Under the pieces are notes generated by a model. It saw only the letters and a program-made list of their open reading frames with translations. It was not told the origin of the DNA and did not search any database. A program made the position numbers and the translations under genes. Of a DNA stretch of 64,000 nt, positions 16,492 to 25,286 are shown in pieces; position 1 is the first letter of the stretch; every line of letters begins with the position of its first letter. This DNA comes from Bog-756 sp963727955 (lineage in GTDB: Bacteria > Actinomycetota > Acidimicrobiia > Acidimicrobiales > RAAP-2). The stretch is taken from the NCBI GenBank assembly GCA_963727955.1, contig CAVSII010000005.1:248001-312000 (forward strand), read 5' to 3'.

Positions 16492-18029
16492 TGGAGCGAC
16501 GCATACGACGGCTCGGCGTGTTCATGCTCCTGTGCTTCGTCGCCCTGTTCATCCAGCTCAACAACATTCAGGTGATCAAAGCCAACTCGTTGGCCACCGC
16601 TCCCGACAACCCCCGGGTCCTGGCCCAGGCGCGCAGCCAGACCCGGGGAAGCATCCTGTCCGATGACGGCACCGTTCTGGCCCAGTCGGTGCCGGCGCCG
16701 GCGGGAAGTGTTTACAAGTACCAACGGGAATACAACCCCAACACGGCGACGCTCTTCGCCCAGGTCATCGGATTCGACTCCTCCATCTACGGGAACTTCC
16801 GGGGGATCGAGGCCCAGTACAACAGCTACCTCACCCCCCACACACCACCGGCCAAAAATCTGCGCGATCTGCTTACCAACCGGACCGAGGTGGACAACGT
16901 CACACTGACCATGAACGAGAACCTGCAACTGCAGGTGGCCCAAGCGCTCGACTCGGGCACGGCCGCAGGGGTCAACGGGGCGGCGGCGGTGGTCCTCAAC
17001 CCCACCAACGGCGACATCGAAGCCATGTACTCGAACCCGACGTTCAATCCGAACCCGCTGGTCTCCCAGAACCCCCAGGTCCAGAAGTTCGCCTGGGACG
17101 CCTACCTGGCCCAAACGGGACAGCCGCTGGTCTCGGGCACCTACGGGCAGACCAGCGCCCCCGGCTCGAGCTTCAAGGTGATCACCACCTCGGCCGTCCT
17201 CGAGCACGCCCCCCTTCTGGCTGCCGCCGTCTATCCGACGGTGAGCTTTGTCACTCTGCCCGACACCGGCACCCCGCCCCAGAAGCTCACCAACTACCAC
17301 TCCGGAACCTGCGGCGGCAATCTCGAGCAGCTGGTCATCCTGTCCTGCGACGCCGACTTCGCCGAAATCGGCCTCAAGTTGGGGGGCGCCACTCTCCTCC
17401 AGCAGGCCGAGGCCTACGGATTCAACCAGACCATCCCCCTCGACGTCCCGGCCGACACCATCGCCACCTCGACCATGGAGGGCCCCGGTGAGACCGACGC
17501 CGACTTCGACGCCGACATCCCCGGCGTCATGAAGTCGGCCATCGGCCAGGAGAACGTATCGGCTTCGGCCCTGCAGATGGCCATGGTGGCCGGCGCGGTG
17601 GCCAACGGCGGGTCGGAGATGACCCCGCACATCATGTCGTACATCGACAACTCCCAGGGCGGCCGGGTGACCACCTACCAGCCCAAGCAGTGGCTGCAGC
17701 CCATTTCGGCCCAGACGGCCGCCACCCTGACCACCTACATGAAAGGCGTGGTGGCTTCGGGGACGGCAGCCGGTGTCTTTCCGGCCAGCTGGGATGTGGC
17801 GGCCAAGACGGGAACGGCCCAGACCGGCTCCTTCGGTCCCAACCCGCCGTTCACCAACGACTGGCTCATCTCCTTCGCCCCGGTGGGCAACACCGAGGTG
17901 GCCATCGCCGTCGTCCTCCCCAACCAACCTCCGAGCGCCACCGGTGCCGCCTACTCGGGGCCGATCGTCCGCCAGATCCTGGGCGACGTCCGGGCCGATG
18001 CGGGATTGTCGGACAGTGGGTACCCGTGA
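16491..18029 (+). CDS. pbpA: Penicillin-binding protein, class B transpeptidase
   Basis: The 512-residue protein has an N-terminal membrane anchor (RRLGVFMLLCFVALFIQLN), a short dimerisation region and a transpeptidase domain. The active-site SxxK is SSFK in SAPGSSFKV. The KTG box is AKTGTAQ. The middle SxN motif reads SCD (in LSCDADFAEIG), where relatives have SCN. It crosslinks septal or sidewall peptidoglycan outside the membrane. The gene overlaps pstP by one base, in the same place as pbpA in mycobacterial clusters. A gap of about 130 bases without a gene separates it from the kinase. Confidence 0.9.
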   Translation: MERRIRRLGVFMLLCFVALFIQLNNIQVIKANSLATAPDNPRVLAQARSQTRGSILSDDGTVLAQSVPAPAGSVYKYQREYNPNTATLFAQVIGFDSSIYGNFRGIEAQYNSYLTPHTPPAKNLRDLLTNRTEVDNVTLTMNENLQLQVAQALDSGTAAGVNGAAAVVLNPTNGDIEAMYSNPTFNPNPLVSQNPQVQKFAWDAYLAQTGQPLVSGTYGQTSAPGSSFKVITTSAVLEHAPLLAAAVYPTVSFVTLPDTGTPPQKLTNYHSGTCGGNLEQLVILSCDADFAEIGLKLGGATLLQQAEAYGFNQTIPLDVPADTIATSTMEGPGETDADFDADIPGVMKSAIGQENVSASALQMAMVAGAVANGGSEMTPHIMSYIDNSQGGRVTTYQPKQWLQPISAQTAATLTTYMKGVVASGTAAGVFPASWDVAAKTGTAQTGSFGPNPPFTNDWLISFAPVGNTEVAIAVVLPNQPPSATGAAYSGPIVRQILGDVRADAGLSDSGYP

Positions 18030-18158
18030 TCGTCACCGGCCCCCACGTCGACGGCCCTCGACGGCATCAGGACCAAAAGACAGACAACCAACCGACATGG
18101 AACGAGGAACGATGAGAACCCCGGACCCGAGCGAACGCAGGCCTAGGCTTTGACCTAC

Positions 18159-20000
18159 ATGGACCCCACCCAGACGCCGCGCGTCTTCTCCGAGCGCTAC
18201 GAGCTCAATCACCTCATCGCCCGAGGCGGGATGGCCGAGGTCTACCGCGCCCACGACCGCCTGCTCGATCGTCCGGTGGCCCTCAAGGTCCTCTTTTCGG
18301 AGCTGTCCATCGACCGATCCTTCGTCGAGCGCTTCCGCCGCGAGGCCCAGGCCGCCGCCAATCTCTCCCACCCCAATATCGTTCCCGTCTTCGACTGGGG
18401 TGAGGACACCGGTACCTACTTCATCGTGATGGAGTTCATCGACGGACGTCCCCTGTCCTCCATCCTCAAATCCTCAGGGCCCCTGTCGGCCGAGCGGACG
18501 GCGGACATCGGATCCCATGTGGCCGCGGCCCTGGGATACGCCCACAAACACAAGGTCATCCACCGCGACGTGAAGCCCGGCAACGTGCTGATTACCGACG
18601 AGGGGCAGGTGAAGGTCACCGACTTCGGCATCGCCCGCGCCCTCAACACCGAAGAGAGCCTGACCCAGACCGGCGCCGTCATGGGAACGGCCACCTACTT
18701 CTCACCGGAGCAGGCCGAGGGCATCGGCGTCGACACCCGCAGCGACATCTACTCGCTGGGCGTGGTCCTCTTCGAGATGGTCACCGGTCGTCCCCCCTTC
18801 ATGGGCGATACCCCGGTGTCGGTGGCCTCCAAGCACGTGCGCGACCATCCCCCGGCGCCCCGCGAGCTCAACCCGTCGATCCCCCCGACCTTCGAGGCCA
18901 TCATTCTCAAGTCGATGGCCAAGGATCCCGCCCACCGCTACCAGACGGCCGAGGAACTGCGGGCCGACCTGCTCCGGTTCAACGAGGGGCGCTCGGTCCT
19001 GGCCATGAATGACACCACCACCACGGTGGCTGCGCTGGGGGCGACCCAGGCCATCGGGGCTGTGGACGGTTCGGACCTGACCCAGGCGGTGGCGGCCACC
19101 GGTCCGTCACAAGAAGAGGACATCGACGACGAGGGTCCCAACCGGACCCGCACCTACGCCATCATCCTGGCCATCCTGATCGTGCTGCTGCTGGTGGCCG
19201 GATACCTGCTGGCCCGCAACCTGGGCTACTTCGGTGGCAGTGCCTCGTTCAATCTGGTCAACGTGACCGGCCAACCTGCGGCCCAGGCCACCACCACCCT
19301 CGAGGCCGATGGCCTGACGGTCAAGAGAGCCAACCAGGTGTCGACGGACACCCCCGGCACGGTGGTCTCCACCAATCCCGCCCCCCATTCGCTGGTCAAG
19401 AAGGGCGACACCGTCACCCTGGATGTGGCCATTCCCGCGCCGCTCAAGAAGGTGGCTGTGCCTTCGGGGATCGTCGGGGAGCCTCTGAGCCAGGCTAAAT
19501 CCCTCCTCCAGGCTCAGGGACTCCAGGACACCGTGGCCTACAAGCCCGACAACAATGTCACCACCGGCAACGTGATCAGCTCCGACCCGTCCTCGGGAAC
19601 CAGGGTGGCCCAGGGAACCACAGTGGCACTCACCGTCTCGTCGGGACAGGCCAACGTGACCGTTCCCTCGCTCATCGGCCTGCCCCAGAGCCAGGTCACC
19701 AGTCTCCTCAACCAGTACGGCCTCACCCTCGGGGGCGTGACCCCGGAGCCCTCCTCCCAGTACGGGGCCGGTACCGTCATATCGTCCAGCCCGGGCCCTG
19801 GTGCGTCGGTGCGTCCGGGAAGTTCGGTCACCATCGCCGTGTCCAGCGGGTCTCCGGCCACGACCACCACCACGACCACGACCACGACCACGACCACCCC
19901 GCCGTCGTCGACAACCAGCTCGTCCTCGTCTTCGTCTTCCACCACCACGTCGCCCACCACCCCCGGGGGCCACGCCCGCCCCGGCCGCAACCGGGGGTAG
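18159..20000 (+). CDS. pknB: PASTA-domain Ser/Thr protein kinase
   Basis: I use the ATG at 18159; a TTG lies three codons earlier. The 613-residue kinase has a Gly loop (ARGGMAEVYRA), VALKVLF, HRDVKPGN, DFG and an activation loop with two or more Thr (LTQTGAVMGTATYFSPEQ). A juxtamembrane region leads to one transmembrane segment (about 332-352) and three extracellular PASTA domains (about 364-425, 428-495 and 498-565). A Thr/Ser-rich tail with a run of Thr and Ser follows. PASTA domains sense muropeptides or lipid II. It is the only kinase in this cluster, whereas mycobacteria have pknA plus pknB with four PASTA units. Confidence 0.93.
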   Translation: MDPTQTPRVFSERYELNHLIARGGMAEVYRAHDRLLDRPVALKVLFSELSIDRSFVERFRREAQAAANLSHPNIVPVFDWGEDTGTYFIVMEFIDGRPLSSILKSSGPLSAERTADIGSHVAAALGYAHKHKVIHRDVKPGNVLITDEGQVKVTDFGIARALNTEESLTQTGAVMGTATYFSPEQAEGIGVDTRSDIYSLGVVLFEMVTGRPPFMGDTPVSVASKHVRDHPPAPRELNPSIPPTFEAIILKSMAKDPAHRYQTAEELRADLLRFNEGRSVLAMNDTTTTVAALGATQAIGAVDGSDLTQAVAATGPSQEEDIDDEGPNRTRTYAIILAILIVLLLVAGYLLARNLGYFGGSASFNLVNVTGQPAAQATTTLEADGLTVKRANQVSTDTPGTVVSTNPAPHSLVKKGDTVTLDVAIPAPLKKVAVPSGIVGEPLSQAKSLLQAQGLQDTVAYKPDNNVTTGNVISSDPSSGTRVAQGTTVALTVSSGQANVTVPSLIGLPQSQVTSLLNQYGLTLGGVTPEPSSQYGAGTVISSSPGPGASVRPGSSVTIAVSSGSPATTTTTTTTTTTTTPPSSTTSSSSSSSSTTTSPTTPGGHARPGRNRG

Positions 20001-20026
20001 TCCGAACCCCGCTCAGTTGGGGTCGC

Positions 20027-20611
20027 TCAGCGTCCGTCGGCGGAGGCCAAAAAGTTGGACAGAAGACTGGGTCCGTGGGGCGTCAGGAACGATTCGGGAT
20101 GGAATTGGACGGCCTCCACCGGCAGGGTGCGGTGACGCAGGCCCATGATGACCCCGTCGCCGGTGCTGGCGGTGACCTCGAGGACGTCGGGGACCGTGGC
20201 CGGGTCGACCACCAGTGAGTGGTAGCGGGTGGCCACAAAGGGGTCCGGCAGTCCGACGAACACACCTTCGCCCTGATGGTGCACGGACGAGGTCTTGCCG
20301 TGCATGAGGGTGGGGGCGGCGACGATGGTGCCCCCGTAAGCCTGTCCCACGGCCTGGAGCCCGAGGCAGACCCCGAGGATGGGGATCTCCCCGGCCAGCT
20401 CGTCCACCACCTGCAGGCTGATGCCGGCGCTCTCGGGCCGACCGGGACCCGGCGAGATGAGGATGGCGTCGGGGGAGGCGGCCCGGATGCCGGCGATGTC
20501 GATGGCGTCGTTGCGGTGGACGACCGGATCGGCCCCCAGTTCTCCCAGCTCCTGGACGAGGTTGTAGACGAAGGAGTCGTAGTTGTCGATCACCAGCACC
20601 CGCGCTCCCAT
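20027..20611 (-). CDS. pabA: Glutamine amidotransferase of anthranilate/aminodeoxychorismate synthase
   Basis: The 194-residue class I amidotransferase has NYDSFVYNLVQELG at the start. The nucleophile Cys is in GVCLGLQAVGQAYGG, and the His-Glu pair is in VQFHPESFLTPHG. It supplies ammonia to a chorismate-utilising partner for folate (PabA) or tryptophan (TrpG) synthesis. Sequence alone does not separate the two, and many bacteria use one for both. Its position next to pknB, convergent with it, matches the mycobacterial locus (trpG/pabA beside pknB). Confidence 0.88.
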   Translation of the reverse strand: MGARVLVIDNYDSFVYNLVQELGELGADPVVHRNDAIDIAGIRAASPDAILISPGPGRPESAGISLQVVDELAGEIPILGVCLGLQAVGQAYGGTIVAAPTLMHGKTSSVHHQGEGVFVGLPDPFVATRYHSLVVDPATVPDVLEVTASTGDGVIMGLRHRTLPVEAVQFHPESFLTPHGPSLLSNFLASADGR

Positions 20612-20691
20612 GGGCCACTGATCGTATCGGCAGGCAGCCCGACCGTGGCTCCGTCGGCCATGGCGGCGGGGGACTGACTATCCTTCCGGCC

Positions 20692-21078
20692 ATGGCAACC
20701 AAGGCCGAGGACAAGGACAAGCCCGGTTCGGGCAAGACGACCTCGGGCAAGACGACCTCGGGCAAGACGGCTTCGGCCAAAGCCCCCGCGGGCAAGCCCT
20801 CCGGCAAGACGACCCCGAAGAAGGGCCGCAAGGGCGGCCGCACCACGGAGTCGACCAGGTCGGCACAGACCCGCCGGTACACGCCGCCCATCCCCAAGAA
20901 CGCCAAGACCAGTCCGCGGTGGATGGGGATGATGATCATCGCCCTGTTCGTATTGGGCGTCCTCATCGTCATCCTCAACTACGCCGGCCTGCTCCCCGGT
21001 GGGGTCAACAACCTGTGGTTGATCGCCGCCATCGGGGCCATCTTCGCCGGCCTGATAACGGCCACCCGCTACCACTGA
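20692..21078 (+). CDS. crgA: Cell division protein CrgA
   Basis: The 128-residue protein has a basic, repetitive N-terminus with SGKTTSGKTTSGKTAS-type repeats (about 13-45). The conserved block RRYTPPIPKN and two transmembrane segments (about 75-98 and 105-125) follow. This is the actinobacterial CrgA family, which recruits or coordinates FtsZ, FtsI and CwsA at the septum. The membrane part is normal; the Lys/Gly/Thr repeat extension is longer than in mycobacterial CrgA. It is divergent from pabA, with about 80 bases between them. Confidence 0.92.
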   Translation: MATKAEDKDKPGSGKTTSGKTTSGKTASAKAPAGKPSGKTTPKKGRKGGRTTESTRSAQTRRYTPPIPKNAKTSPRWMGMMIIALFVLGVLIVILNYAGLLPGGVNNLWLIAAIGAIFAGLITATRYH

Positions 21079-21182
21079 CCGGGTGACCCACTGACCGGGT
21101 GACCCGGCGCACGAGCGGCCATCGGCCTGCCTGCCCCGCCGGGTATCAGCCGGGTGTCTCCCGGTTCAACAGTCGGTGGGGT

Positions 21183-22364
21183 TCAGCCCAGACGCTCGAT
21201 GATGGTGGCATTGGCCATGCCGCCGCCCTCGCACATGGTCAGGAGGCCGTAGCGACCCTGGGTGCGCTCGAGCTCGTTGACCAGTGTGGCCATCAGCTTG
21301 GCCCCCGATGCCCCGAGCGGGTGACCGAGAGCGATGGCCCCACCGTTCACGTTGACCTTGTCCAGATCGACGCCGAACTCCTTCTGCCAGGCCAACACCA
21401 CCGAGGCGAAGGCCTCGTTGATCTCGATGACGTCCATGTCGTCGAGGGTCAGCTTGGCCTTCTCCAGCACCGACTTGGTGGCCGGTATGGGACCGGTGAG
21501 CATGGTGATCGGGTCACTGCCGGCCACGGCGAAGCTGTGGAAGCGGGCCCGGGGGGTGAGACCCAGTGCATTGGCCTTCTCCTCGCTCATGATGAGCACG
21601 GCGGAGGCGCCGTCGGTGATCTGGGAGGAGTTACCGGCGGTGACCCGTCCGTTCTCCTGTCGGAAGGCCGGCTTGAGGTTGGCCAGGACCTCGACCGAGG
21701 AGTCCGGTCGGATGCCCTCGTCGGTGGTGATCAGCTCGTCGGTGTCGGCCCGGTCGTCGTCCTTCACCGCCACCGGGATGATCTCGCGCTCGAAGCGACC
21801 CTCTTCGGTGGCCCGGGCGGCGCGGTGGTGGGAGCGTACGGAGAACTCGTCGAGCTGTTGGCGGGAGATGTCCCACTTTTCGGCGATGAGCTCGGCGCCC
21901 TCCCCCTGGCTGACCAGACCCCCGCGCTCGGCGTAACGGCTCATCATCCGCGGCCCGAAGGGGTAGCCGAGGTCGCGTACGACCGACGAGCCCATCGGGG
22001 TACGGGTCATCACTTCGACGCCTCCACCGATGACCACGTCGTAGGCGCCGGCGATGACCCCCTGGGCCCCGAAGTGGAGGGCCTGCTGGGACGAACCGCA
22101 CTGACGGTCGATGGTGGTGCCGGGCACCGACTCGGGAAAGCCGGCGGCCAGGACGGCGTTGCGCCCGACGTTGAGCGACTGCTCGCCCACCTGCATGACG
22201 CACCCCATGATGACGTCGTCGACCAGTGCGGGATCCAGGTCGTTGCGCTCGACCAGAGCCTTGAGGGGCTCGGAGGCCAGGTCGACGGCATGCCAGTTGC
22301 GCAGTTTCCCGTTGCGCTTGCCTCCGGGGGTGCGGACTGCATCGACGATGACGGCGTCGGTCAT
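21183..22364 (-). CDS. Acetyl-CoA acetyltransferase (thiolase)
   Basis: The ATG at 22364 follows GGAAGGAGAGG. The 393-residue thiolase has the acyl-enzyme Cys89 in DRQCGSSQQALHFGAQG, the His in GGAIALGHPLGASGAK, and the second Cys in CEGGGMANATI. It condenses two acyl-CoAs or cleaves 3-ketoacyl-CoA in fatty-acid or sterol metabolism. It is a single gene, not in an operon here. A dyad GACCG-AG-CGGTC about 105 bases upstream suggests control by a TetR-type fatty-acid regulator. Confidence 0.93.
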   Translation of the reverse strand: MTDAVIVDAVRTPGGKRNGKLRNWHAVDLASEPLKALVERNDLDPALVDDVIMGCVMQVGEQSLNVGRNAVLAAGFPESVPGTTIDRQCGSSQQALHFGAQGVIAGAYDVVIGGGVEVMTRTPMGSSVVRDLGYPFGPRMMSRYAERGGLVSQGEGAELIAEKWDISRQQLDEFSVRSHHRAARATEEGRFEREIIPVAVKDDDRADTDELITTDEGIRPDSSVEVLANLKPAFRQENGRVTAGNSSQITDGASAVLIMSEEKANALGLTPRARFHSFAVAGSDPITMLTGPIPATKSVLEKAKLTLDDMDVIEINEAFASVVLAWQKEFGVDLDKVNVNGGAIALGHPLGASGAKLMATLVNELERTQGRYGLLTMCEGGGMANATIIERLG

Positions 22365-22467
22365 GATCGCCTCTCCTTCCGGTCCGGCGGAGCAGGTGCC
22401 TGCCGGCCAATGTCAGGCCCGTTCGGGCTGGTCAGAACTGCCTGGGGGCTACCCCGGCCAAAAAATA

Positions 22468-22479
22468 GACCGAGCGGTC
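22468..22479. promoter_or_regulatory. Candidate TetR-type operator upstream of thiolase
   Basis: GACCG-AG-CGGTC is a perfect dyad set in A-rich sequence. ACCGNNCGGT-like sites are typical of TetR regulators of lipid catabolism in actinobacteria. Its regulator is not in this part of the window. Confidence 0.45.
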
Positions 22480-22733
22480 AAGAAACGGCCTTTCCTCAGC
22501 GTATCCCGTATGGGCGGGCGGTCAAACCCAGCCGCCCGGCTTCGTTTTGACGAGCCTAGGGGCCCAGGCAGCGAGCCGGCACGACCCGGCCCGGCGGCGG
22601 TGCTTGTACCTGCAAGGACTCCCGCTACCCTCGGAATCAGCCGGGTCCGTCGAGCGGGGGCCCGCCACCCCGCTCCGGACCGGGCACCTCCGTGCCGCCG
22701 GCCGCATGTCGCCCATCAACCGGGACACGTCGT

Positions 22734-22758
22734 AACGGTCGTTTTCATAACGGTCGTT
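22734..22758 (+). repeat. Two 10-bp direct repeats (AACGGTCGTT)
   Basis: Two identical copies start at 22734 and 22749, a 15-base spacing. Such spacing puts both on nearly related faces of the helix and fits a regulator-binding site. Confidence 0.45.
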
Positions 22759-22799
22759 GCAGGGCGGTCGTCGGACGGCGGTCGGAGACCAGGTGCGTC

Positions 22800-22819
22800 A
22801 CTGGTCGGTTCCGACCAGT
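22800..22819. promoter_or_regulatory. Dyad with 9-bp arms (ACTGGTCGG/CCGACCAGT)
   Basis: The arms are perfectly complementary with a two-base TT centre. There is no adjacent gene end, so an operator is more likely than a terminator. Confidence 0.45.
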
Positions 22820-22986
22820 TCGGGGACGGCCTCCTATTCCTGGCGGAGGGAATAGGGGCACCCCAAGGGCAGGGGTATCAGAGTCCTGCGCGAGCGACGA
22901 AGTGGCCACTCCGGCAGGTCTGACCACTCCTCATCTTGACCGTCGGGCACCGGGATTACATCGGTGATTCCACTCACAGTAATTCC

Positions 22987-23004
22987 ACCTGCCAACCGGC
23001 AGGT
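22987..23004. promoter_or_regulatory. Dyad with 7-bp arms upstream of thioesterase
   Basis: ACCTGCC and GGCAGGT are separated by four bases. The site lies about 70 bases upstream of the thioesterase start and may be an operator for it. Confidence 0.35.
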
Positions 23005-23069
23005 CATCACGGTGGCCATCACCCGACGACACGGCCGGCCCTTTTTGGCAACCCCGCCCGACCCGTTTT

Positions 23070-23564
23070 GTGAACATGGCGCAGCCCGGCAGTACCGTCG
23101 GGGTGGTGACCGATCGAATCAAGGACATGGACCGCTGGTTGGGTGACGGCGGTATGGAGCTCATCGGAACGGTGGGGGCCACCTTTGTGGACTACGGGGT
23201 GGACGGGGAGGACCTGGGCTGGGTCACCGGGACCTTCGTGCCCACCACCCCGGCCTGCAATCCGCACGGGGTGGTGCAGGCCGGGGTGCACGGCCTCCTG
23301 CTCGACGCCGCCATGAATTTCGCCATCAACGCCGCTCTGGGCGGACGGGATCGGACCCGGGCCACCCTCGAGATGAAGGTCGAGACCATGCGGCCGGCCC
23401 TCCTCGGCCACTCCTACCGGCTCCGGGGCGAAGTGGTGCGGATGGCCCGCCAGGTGGCCTACGCCGAGGGCACCGTGGTCGATCAGGAGGACCAGATGGT
23501 CAGCCGCTCGACCGGAACCTTCCTTCTCCACCGGCACGTGGACAAGGGGTCGGACCCCGGGTGA
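23070..23564 (+). CDS. PaaI-type hotdog thioesterase
   Basis: The start is a GTG at 23070 or the ATG two codons later; no ribosome-binding site is visible, so the message may be leaderless. The product of about 164 residues has the hotdog features ACNPHGVVQAGVHGLLLDAA and RTRATLEMKVETMRP. These match PaaI/YigI-like acyl-CoA thioesterases. HGG in the classical HGGxxxxL/D motif is replaced by HGV. It would hydrolyse acyl-CoA thioesters in the cytoplasm. Its stop overlaps the next start as GTGA. Confidence 0.8.
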   Translation: MNMAQPGSTVGVVTDRIKDMDRWLGDGGMELIGTVGATFVDYGVDGEDLGWVTGTFVPTTPACNPHGVVQAGVHGLLLDAAMNFAINAALGGRDRTRATLEMKVETMRPALLGHSYRLRGEVVRMARQVAYAEGTVVDQEDQMVSRSTGTFLLHRHVDKGSDPG

Positions 23565-24306
23565 CAACGGACGGCTGCCCGGTGTGTCACCGACCCGCCG
23601 GTCCGGGCTTCGCTCTCTGTTTCTGCTGCGGGATCCTGGTCCGCCAGCTGCGGATGCCACTGGTTCCGGTGGAGGTGGTGACCGACTACCGGGTGGGTGA
23701 CGCCCTCCACCGGGCGCTGCGCGGTTACAAGGACGCCGCCGTGGGCGAGGCCCGCACCACCTACAGCCTGGGTCTGGCCCGCCACCTCGGCGCATGGATG
23801 GCCGATCCCGACGGTCGACTGGCCCGTCGCTTCGGCCGGTGGAACCTGGTGGTCACCGTTCCCTCCACCCAACGCCCGTCGGGGTCACCGGTCGACGCCC
23901 TGGTGGCTCGGGTGCCCGCCTTGGCCCGTTGTCACCGGCCGCTGCTCGAGCGCGGTCCCGATGTCACCGGTCACCTGCTGGCCTCGCGCCGGGGTTTTCG
24001 GTCCGCCCACCCGTCGACCCGCTGTTGTTGGCCCGCAGCCGGGCCCTGGTGGTGGACGACACCCTCACCACCGGGGCACGGGCCCAGAGCGCGGCGGCCG
24101 CTCTGCGGCTGGCCGGGGCCCGGGTGGTCGGGGTGGTGGCCCTGGGGAGGGCCCTCGGCGTGGTCGATGCCCCGCCGTCGGCTCCGCTGTCCGACCGGCG
24201 CGGCCCCGGTCGGCACCGGCCGGGGGAGCCGCCCTGCCGTCGGGCGCTATGCGTGGCGGACCCGGTGGGTGGGCTCCGGGTTGGCGGTGGGGCGCCGGGC
24301 GGCTAG
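23561..24306 (+). pseudogene. ComF-like phosphoribosyltransferase, frameshifted
   Basis: The first frame starts with a zinc-ribbon-like CPVCHRP...CFCCG. It continues LRGYKDAAVGEAR and VVTVPSTQRPSGSPVDAL to about 24000. The PRPP-binding motif ALVVDDTLTTGARAQSAAA follows in another frame, which ends at 24306. The join is at GGGGTTTT (about 23993-24001), where one base would restore a protein of about 248 residues. ComF family members are linked to DNA uptake or act as orphan phosphoribosyltransferases. The homopolymer context makes a sequencing indel plausible. The F420-type oxidoreductase begins nine bases downstream. Confidence 0.75.
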
Positions 24307-24315
24307 ACCGAGGGC

Positions 24316-25254
24316 ATGCTCCTGCGCATCTTCACCGAGCCCCAACAGGGCGCCTCCTACCATCAGCTGCTGGCTGTGGCCCGGACAGCGGAGTCCCTCG
24401 GATTCGACGGTTTCTTCCGCAGCGACCACTACCTGGTCATGGGCGACGCCGACGGACGCCCCGGACCCACCGACGCCTGGGTGACGCTGGCCGGTATCGC
24501 CCGGGAGACTTCCCGGATCCGCCTCGGCACGCTGGTCACGTCGGCCACCTTCCGGTTGCCGGGCCCCCTCGCCGTGTCGGTGGCCGAGGTCGACGCCATG
24601 AGCGGTGGACGGGTGGAGCTCGGCATCGGGGCCGGCTGGTACGAGGCCGAGCACACCGCCTACGGGATCCCCTTTCCGCCGGTGGGTGAGCGGTTCGAGC
24701 GGCTCGAGGAGCAGCTGGCCATCATCACCGGGTTGTGGGCCACCCCCGACGACGACCTCTTCAGTTTCGAGGGGCGCCACTACCAGGTGAAGGACAGCCC
24801 CGGCCTACCCAAACCGGTGCAGAAGCCCGGCCCCCCGGTCATCATCGGGGGTGGGGGTCCCCGCCGCACACCCCGGTTGGCCGTCCGCTACGGCGCCGAG
24901 TTCAACCGCGCCTTCCGTCCCCTGGAAGAGACCGGTGACCAGTTCGAACGGGTGCGGGGGGTGAGCCGGGAAGCCGGCCGCGATCCGGCGTCGATCGTCT
25001 TTTCGGCCGCCCAGGTGGTGTGCTGCGGCCCGGACGAAGCCACCATCGCCCGACGGGCGGCGTCCATCGGACGGGAGGTGGCCGAGCTGCGCCAGAACGG
25101 GCTGTGCGGCACGCCCGACGAAGTGATCGCCAAGCTGGCCACCTATGGCGCGGTCGGCGCCGACCGGGTCTACCTCCAGATTCTGGATGTGGACGACCTC
25201 GACCACCTGGCCTTCATCGCCGAGCGGGTGCTCCCGGCCTGCGCCGATCTCTGA
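24316..25254 (+). CDS. LLM-class F420-dependent oxidoreductase
   Basis: The 312-residue luciferase-like TIM-barrel protein has ARTAESLGFDGFFRSDHYL near the start, RIRLGTLVTS in the middle, and GGRVELGIGAGWYEAEHTA. GPPVIIGGGGPRRTPRLA occurs before the C-terminal helices. This pattern is that of actinobacterial F420-type luciferase-like enzymes. It would carry out a hydride transfer with F420 or FMN; the substrate is unknown. It is convergent with another luciferase-like gene, with a hairpin between them. Confidence 0.9.
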   Translation: MLLRIFTEPQQGASYHQLLAVARTAESLGFDGFFRSDHYLVMGDADGRPGPTDAWVTLAGIARETSRIRLGTLVTSATFRLPGPLAVSVAEVDAMSGGRVELGIGAGWYEAEHTAYGIPFPPVGERFERLEEQLAIITGLWATPDDDLFSFEGRHYQVKDSPGLPKPVQKPGPPVIIGGGGPRRTPRLAVRYGAEFNRAFRPLEETGDQFERVRGVSREAGRDPASIVFSAAQVVCCGPDEATIARRAASIGREVAELRQNGLCGTPDEVIAKLATYGAVGADRVYLQILDVDDLDHLAFIAERVLPACADL

Positions 25255-25259
25255 GCCCC

Positions 25260-25286
25260 TCCGGCGGACGGCTTCACGCCGCCGGA
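25260..25286. terminator. Hairpin between convergent genes
   Basis: TCCGGCGG (25260-25267) and CCGCCGGA (25279-25286) form a perfect 8-bp GC-rich stem with an 11-base loop. The hairpin overlaps the last codons of the minus-strand gene. There is no T-tract, as usual in high-GC actinobacteria, so it may act in both directions. Confidence 0.4.

Larger units (their letters stand above)
22365..23069. other. Long intergenic region with several dyads and repeats
   Basis: No convincing gene lies in these 700 bases on either strand. It holds regulatory-looking sequence instead: the dyad at 22468-22479, a 10-bp direct repeat AACGGTCGTT at 22734-22743 and 22749-22758, the dyad at 22800-22819 and another at 22987-23004. 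The region separates the divergent thiolase and thioesterase genes. Confidence 0.5.

Noticed and set aside
20013..20978. Minus-strand frame extending across the pabA-crgA intergenic region
   Set aside because: It overlaps pabA and crgA in a different frame, and both of those have strong family motifs.
22691..22967. Short plus-strand frames in the thiolase-thioesterase gap
   Set aside because: Arg/Gly/Pro-rich text without ribosome-binding sites or recognisable motifs; the region looks regulatory.
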